A stretch of DNA of 7,095 nt from Candidatus Woesearchaeota archaeon (GTDB lineage Archaea > Nanobdellota > Nanobdellia > UBA10117 > WJKY01), in contig WJKY01000039.1 in assembly GCA_014728835.1 (NCBI GenBank), forward strand, positions 1 through 7,095, in the 5' to 3' direction. This document shows positions 4,716 to 7,095 of this stretch, in pieces (positions within the stretch are counted from its first letter, which is position 1; every line of letters starts with the position of its first letter). The notes under the pieces are model-generated. The model did not search any database, was not told the DNA's origin, and saw nothing but the letters and a program-made list of their open reading frames with translations. A program made the translations under genes and the position numbers.

Positions 4716-4924
4716 TTGTTTTTTAATGTCCTCCTCTCTTTTGAGAGCGTTAATATTCGAGCAATAGTTCTTCTAATTGCTCTAACTTTACCAGGGCTTT
4801 CTGGTAAGTTTCCCATTGATATTTGTGATTTTAATTTCATGAGTTCTTTTCTTAATTCATCTAGCTTCTTCTCCTTTTCTTTAGGAGAAAGTTTGAGTAT
4901 GTCTTTTGGTTTTAGTATTGCCAT
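4712..4924 (-). CDS. rpmC: 50S ribosomal protein uL29
   Basis: Small helical-hairpin protein of the large subunit, near the exit tunnel and partner of uL23; 70 aa, normal for the family. The pattern is LSPKEKEKKLDELRKELMKLKSQISMG (12-38), then a loop NLPESPGKVRAIRRTIARILTLSKER (39-64). The second helix, R-x-x-R-R-x-I-A-R-I-L-T, is the best conserved part of the family. The ATG shares one base with the uS3 stop (TAATG), with no strong SD, so it is probably translated by coupling. The last codons (KERRTLKNK) contain the GGAGG for aIF1 and the stop overlaps the aIF1 start. Confidence 0.95.
   Translation of the reverse strand: MAILKPKDILKLSPKEKEKKLDELRKELMKLKSQISMGNLPESPGKVRAIRRTIARILTLSKERRTLKNK
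4734..4747 (-). promoter_or_regulatory. Hairpin abutting the aIF1 Shine-Dalgarno site
   Basis: CTCTC-AAAA-GAGAG on the transcript strand is a perfect 5-bp stem with a 4-nt loop, within the last codons of uL29. Its last base is the first G of the GGAGG (4730-4734) that is the best aIF1 SD. Melting by ribosomes completing uL29 could couple the two genes. Pairing is seen; function is inferred. Confidence 0.4.
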
Positions 4925-5673
4925 TATTTTTTAGTCTCTTTTTTAGGTTTCTTTTTTTCAGCTAATTCAGCTGCTGTTGGTGTTTTTTTAGCTGGTTTTT
5001 TCTTGGATTTTTTTGATTGTGTCTTTGGAATTTCTTCTGCTTCTGCTTCTTCCATTTTAGGTTCTTCTGGAAGTTCATGAAGCTTAACCTTATCTGGTAA
5101 TTCAATATCAGGTGGCATGATTTTTACTTTAATTCCAACTGTTCCTGAGCGTAAGTCTGCGCGAGATTGTGCAGAATCAATGCCAGTAATAGCTACATTC
5201 CCGCATTTTTTCATGTATCCGCCATAAAATCTCCAAGACCGCGCTTTTTGACCTGGAACACCTCTTCCAGTAATTCTAATTTCAGCGCCGATTGCGCCAG
5301 CATTTAAAATATTGTTCAAAGCTCTATAGCCAATTCCTTTAAATCTTCCAGATCCAAAACGTTCAAAACTTGAAGCTATTCTTTTTGCAACAATTGTTGC
5401 GTTTAAAAATGGTTTATCAACTTCTTTGACCTCGATTTGAGGATTTTCTAATTTGAATTTTGTTTTAAGAGCACTAGTAAGTTTAGCTATATTAGAACCT
5501 CCACGACCAATTATTAGTCCTGGTCTCATAGCTCTGATACTAATTTTAGTTCCCATGGGTGTTTTTTCAATTGCAATTCTACCTGCGCCAGCATTTTTAC
5601 TAATATTTTTATCTAAAAATTCTCTAATTTTCAGATACTTTATTTTCTGTTTGATAAACTCTCGTTCTATCAT
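4924..5673 (-). CDS. rpsC: 30S ribosomal protein uS3 with repeat-bearing C-terminal tail
   Basis: Small-subunit head protein at the mRNA entry channel; 249 aa. A type II KH domain occupies about 15-90 with the RNA-binding GxxG loop at 56-59 (GLIIGRGGSNI). The S3 C-terminal domain spans about 95-190 (RRALNNIL-type GYRALNNILNAGAIGAEIRITGRG at 115-138; GTVGIKVKIMPP at 177-188). After residue 195 comes an acidic stretch (ELPEEPKMEEAEAEE, 200-214), then a basic tail (215-249) with PKTQ and KKKPAKKTPTAAELAEKKK (224-242), the module shared with eL32 and uL22. The ATG overlaps the uL22 stop as ATGA. AAAGGAG in the final uL22 codons, 8 nt upstream, supports this start. The stop shares a base with uL29. 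Confidence 0.97.
   Translation of the reverse strand: MIEREFIKQKIKYLKIREFLDKNISKNAGAGRIAIEKTPMGTKISIRAMRPGLIIGRGGSNIAKLTSALKTKFKLENPQIEVKEVDKPFLNATIVAKRIASSFERFGSGRFKGIGYRALNNILNAGAIGAEIRITGRGVPGQKARSWRFYGGYMKKCGNVAITGIDSAQSRADLRSGTVGIKVKIMPPDIELPDKVKLHELPEEPKMEEAEAEEIPKTQSKKSKKKPAKKTPTAAELAEKKKPKKETKK
4948..5028 (-). repeat. Tail repeat module B, copy in uS3
   Basis: Matches 140-220 (eL32) at 80 of 81 bases, and its first 57 nt (4948-5004) match both eL32 140-196 and uL22 5691-5747 exactly. It includes the PKTQ-coding end (5015-5028) as well as the KKKPAKKTPTAAELAEKKK core. The inverted repeat CAGCT-aattc-AGCTG lies at 4959-4973. Confidence 0.93.
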
Positions 5674-6320
5674 TCTTTAGTCTCCTTTGTTTTCTTTTTT
5701 TCAGCTAATTCAGCTGCTGTTGGTGTTTTTTTAGCTGGTTTTTTCTTTGGAATCTCTTTTTTTGTCTCTTTAGTTTTTGGTTGTGTCTTTGGAGCTTCTG
5801 CAGGTTTTTTCTTAGGTTTTCCTGCGCCAGTAGGCGTAGCTAAATGCTTGCGTTTAGATTGCGCTTTTTTCTTTTCTTTTAATTTTTCAACTTCCTCTGC
5901 AATAATTTCAAAGTGAGTATTTTTTCTTTCTGTTCTGCGCCGGCCATAATGAAAAGCAATTGGTGCTCTTTGTGCAGCTGCATGCACAATTATCATTATG
6001 CTAGTGTCAAAACCTTTATCTTGCGCATTACTTTTCAAACCATTTAGTAATTTGATTATGTGTTCTGAAACATTTTTTGGGTATCTGCCTGTTCGCATGC
6101 CTTTTCTGTGAGGTATTTTTTTAACACGCTTTTTGAAAGGGATTGCTTTTTTTCCATCAACAACGTCTTTCAAATAATTAATAGCATTATCAATTTGTTT
6201 GCCTTTGATAAAAGCTGCAACTTCGCCAGAGGTTTTTGTGGAAATAGATAAGTTTCCTCCAACTATACGCGCCATTTTCTTTGGGTCAAACTTTTGATAT
6301 GTATATTTGTATTTAGCCAT
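5670..6320 (-). CDS. rplV: 50S ribosomal protein uL22 with repeat-bearing C-terminal tail
   Basis: Large-subunit protein whose long beta-hairpin lines the peptide exit tunnel; 216 aa. The archaeal body covers about 1-150: MAKYKYTYQ, then ARIVGGNLSISTKTSGEVAAFIKG (17-40), KQIDNAINYLKDVV (41-54), HRKGMRTGRYPKNVSEHIIKLLNGLKSNAQDKG (71-103) and the hairpin region IVHAAAQRAPIAFHYGRRRTERKNTHFEIIAEEVE (111-145). Archaeal uL22 is usually about 150-155 aa, so some 60 residues are an added Lys/Ala/Pro/Thr tail. The tail contains Q-S-x7-P-T-G-A-G (154-167), PKKKPA (169-174), PKTQPK (177-182) and KKKPAKKTPTAAELAEKKK (192-210), all shared with eL32. The start follows the uS19 stop by 1 nt without a clear SD. 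Its last codons supply the uS3 SD. Confidence 0.96.
   Translation of the reverse strand: MAKYKYTYQKFDPKKMARIVGGNLSISTKTSGEVAAFIKGKQIDNAINYLKDVVDGKKAIPFKKRVKKIPHRKGMRTGRYPKNVSEHIIKLLNGLKSNAQDKGFDTSIMIIVHAAAQRAPIAFHYGRRRTERKNTHFEIIAEEVEKLKEKKKAQSKRKHLATPTGAGKPKKKPAEAPKTQPKTKETKKEIPKKKPAKKTPTAAELAEKKKTKETKE
5689..5747 (-). repeat. Tail repeat module B, copy in uL22
   Basis: Identical over 59 nt to eL32 138-196, and over the 57-nt core to uS3 4948-5004. The inverted repeat CAGCT-aattc-AGCTG is at 5702-5716. Similarity ends sharply at 5748. A further 19-nt identity with eL32 (5774-5792 to 202-220) and a 21-nt identity (5799-5819 to 302-322) lie a little upstream in the reading frame, so this tail is a mosaic of the same pieces at different spacing. 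Confidence 0.93.
5825..5836 (-). repeat. Hairpin in Pro-Thr-Gly codons of uL22 tail
   Basis: CGCC-agta-GGCG is a perfect 4-bp stem with a 4-nt loop. It covers the P-T-G-A-G codons of the uL22 copy of the Q-S-x7-P-T-[SG]-x-G unit. The equivalent codons in eL32 fold with different stem bases (CCCAC/GTGGG at 231-244; ACCTC/GAGGT at 77-91). The short stem means chance pairing cannot be excluded for this copy alone. Confidence 0.5.
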
Positions 6321-6321
6321 T

Positions 6322-6717
6322 TTATTTCACAGATATGTGTTTTGTAGATCTTGTAGCTCCGACTCCAGGAGCTTTGTGCTTAACTTCTTTTCTTGTTAAT
6401 ACAAATTCACCTAAGTAATGACCTATCATTTCAGGTCTAATTTCTACTTTAATGAATTTTTTGCCGTCAGGAATTTGAATTGTTAAATCAAACATAATAG
6501 GTAAAATTGGCATGTTTCTGCAATGAGTTTTGATTGGTTTTTTTCTTTTGCCTTCTTTTGTTTCTTTTATGCTTCTAAGTAATTTTTTCTGCTGTTCTGT
6601 GAACCCGCGTTTGATTGTTCTTCTGATTCGGGCTGGCAGTAATTCTGCTAGCTCAGCAAGCCCCATTTCTTCAAGTTCTTTTGCTGTTTTTCCGCGATAT
6701 TTGAATTCTTTTGCCAT
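6322..6717 (-). CDS. rpsS: 30S ribosomal protein uS19
   Basis: Small-subunit head protein that forms a bridge to the central protuberance; 131 aa with the start chosen here, normal for archaea. The archaeal N-terminus EFKYRGKTAKELEEMGLAELAELLPARIRRTIKRGFTEQQKKLL (4-47) precedes the universal core: KTHCRNMPILPIMFDLTIQIPDGKKFIKVEIRPEMIGHYLGEFVLTRKEVKHKAPGVGATRSTKHISVK (about 63-131), with the hallmark M-I-G-H-Y-L-G-E-F and GVGATRST. The ATG at 6717 has GGAG 7 nt upstream and gives the expected MAKEF start. A GTG at 6738 would add 7 residues but has no SD. It stops 1 nt before uL22. Confidence 0.97.
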   Translation of the reverse strand: MAKEFKYRGKTAKELEEMGLAELAELLPARIRRTIKRGFTEQQKKLLRSIKETKEGKRKKPIKTHCRNMPILPIMFDLTIQIPDGKKFIKVEIRPEMIGHYLGEFVLTRKEVKHKAPGVGATRSTKHISVK

Positions 6718-6739
6718 GTTAAATCTCCGATTTGACACT

Positions 6740-6756
6740 TGAAATTTTCAATTTCA
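6740..6756 (-). repeat. AT-rich 7-bp inverted repeat in the uL2-uS19 gap
   Basis: TGAAATT-ttc-AATTTCA is a perfect 7-bp stem with a 3-nt loop in the 44-nt gap, the longest intergenic space in the window. Only AT pairs and a single GC pair near the end make it weak. No U-run follows, so it does not resemble a terminator. It could be chance in such AT-rich DNA. Confidence 0.35.
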
Positions 6757-6761
6757 TTGTT

Positions 6762-7095
6762 TTACTTACCTTTACCTGTTTTTTTAGCTGAAATTAAACC
6801 AACTTTTCTTCCTGGTGGTACATGTCTGCTTGTTGTTGAAGGTCTTCCTTTGGTTCTTCTGTGTGTTCCACCATATGGGTGGTCTTTTGCATTCATTGCA
6901 ACACCAGATACTTTTGGATGTAATTTTCCTCTTGCTTTTAGTGCAATATGTTTTTTTCCGCCTTTAACAAAAGGCTTGTCTCTGCGTCCGCCACCAGAAA
7001 TTATTCCAATTGTGGCTCTGCAGTCTGGATTAAAAGAAACAACTCTTTTTGATGGCAATCTAACAACTACTTTTCCTTCTTCGCGTCCAATTACC
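6762..7095 (-). CDS. rplB: 50S ribosomal protein uL2, C-terminal part
   Basis: The gene enters from the right edge; the last 110 residues and stop are present. uL2 is a primary 23S rRNA-binding protein next to the peptidyl-transferase centre and needed for subunit association. The visible part starts VIGREEGKVVVRLPSKRVV and covers the C-terminal SH3-like/translation-protein domain: CRATIGIISGGGRRDKPFVKGG, then GVAMNAKDHPYGGTHRRTKGRPSTTSRHVPPGRKVGLISAKKTGKGK. The G-V-A-M-N-A-x-D-H-P-x-G-G motif is the universally conserved, functionally critical loop. The archaeal/eukaryotic style ending (S-R-x-x-P-P-G-R-K-V-G-L-I) differs from the bacterial PWGxPTKGxKTR form. Reading is open to the edge in this frame, so the TTG at 7058 is internal and not a start. 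Confidence 0.97.
   Translation of the reverse strand, partial: VIGREEGKVVVRLPSKRVVSFNPDCRATIGIISGGGRRDKPFVKGGKKHIALKARGKLHPKVSGVAMNAKDHPYGGTHRRTKGRPSTTSRHVPPGRKVGLISAKKTGKGK

Noticed and set aside
195..4767. Many plus-strand open frames of 68-115 codons (for example 195-422, 2020-2352, 3746-4081, 4420-4767)
   Set aside because: Each lies opposite a clearly recognised minus-strand gene. The products are Phe/Leu/Ser-rich, as expected from reading the antisense of Lys/Glu-rich codons, and match no family I know.
4868..4888. TTCTCC/GGAGAA inverted repeat within uL29 (6-bp stem, 9-nt loop)
   Set aside because: It falls in Ser-Pro-Lys-Glu-Lys coding sequence, away from any start, with a long A-rich loop. 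A purine-rich Lys/Glu stretch facing a CTCC makes this likely by chance.
6718..6738. GTG-initiated extension of uS19 by 7 codons
   Set aside because: No SD precedes the GTG, whereas GGAG stands 7 nt before the ATG at 6717, which gives the expected MAKEF N-terminus.
7056..7058. TTG at 7058 as the start of a 98-aa protein
   Set aside because: The uL2 frame is open to the window edge with conserved uL2 sequence before it, so this TTG is an internal Leu codon.
1..7095. CRISPR array, insertion sequence, tRNA or rRNA genes
   Set aside because: No regularly spaced repeats with unique spacers, no transposase or terminal inverted repeats, and no tRNA- or rRNA-like segments were seen. Nearly all bases are in recognised protein genes.

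Overview
The window is a tightly packed run of archaeal ribosomal-protein genes, all on the minus strand, corresponding to the junction of the classical S10 and spc operons. In transcription order (right to left) it reads uL2 (3' part only), uS19, uL22, uS3, uL29, aIF1/SUI1, RNase P Rpp29, uS17, uL14, uL24, eS4, uL5, uS8, uL6, eL32 and the first 23 codons of eL19. The e-type proteins (eS4, eL32, eL19), aIF1 and Rpp29 establish that this is an archaeon. The AT-rich DNA, very lysine-rich proteins and nearly gapless overlapping genes suggest a small-genome DPANN-type lineage (Woesearchaeota or Pacearchaeota-like). That placement is inference only.

Layout by region. 6718-7095: the uL2 C-terminal domain, then a 44-nt gap holding an AT-rich inverted repeat and a possible 12-codon ORF. 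4924-6717: uS19, uL22 and uS3; the latter two carry unusual C-terminal tails. 3718-4924: uL29, aIF1, Rpp29 and uS17, joined by short overlaps and two short gaps (21 and 37-38 nt); the second gap holds an 8-bp perfect inverted repeat and a hairpin over the uS17 Shine-Dalgarno (SD) site. 2225-3721: uL14, uL24 and eS4. 68-2225: uL5, uS8, uL6 and eL32, then the eL19 start. Most junctions are 1-4 nt overlaps (TAATG or ATGA) or gaps of a few bases, so translation is probably coupled along one polycistronic message. No promoter, terminator, tRNA, rRNA, CRISPR or insertion sequence is visible, and no stretch longer than 44 nt lacks a gene.

The genes supply parts for both ribosomal subunits, plus a start-codon-selection factor and a protein subunit of the tRNA-processing RNase P. 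That is the normal archaeal combination. Three things are not ordinary. (1) eL32, uL22 and uS3 end in Lys/Ala/Pro-rich tails built from shared modules, including a 57-nt core that is identical at the DNA level in all three genes. (2) A second module in eL32 (twice) and uL22 (once), pattern Q-S-x7-P-T-[SG]-x-G, encodes a small hairpin each time, with different stem bases but retained pairing; the last copy also forms the eL19 ribosome-binding site. (3) uS14, normally between uL5 and uS8 in archaea, is absent; uL5 instead overlaps uS8 by 19 nt. The tail repeats are the best candidate here for something undescribed: an in-frame repeat family spreading among ribosomal-protein tails.
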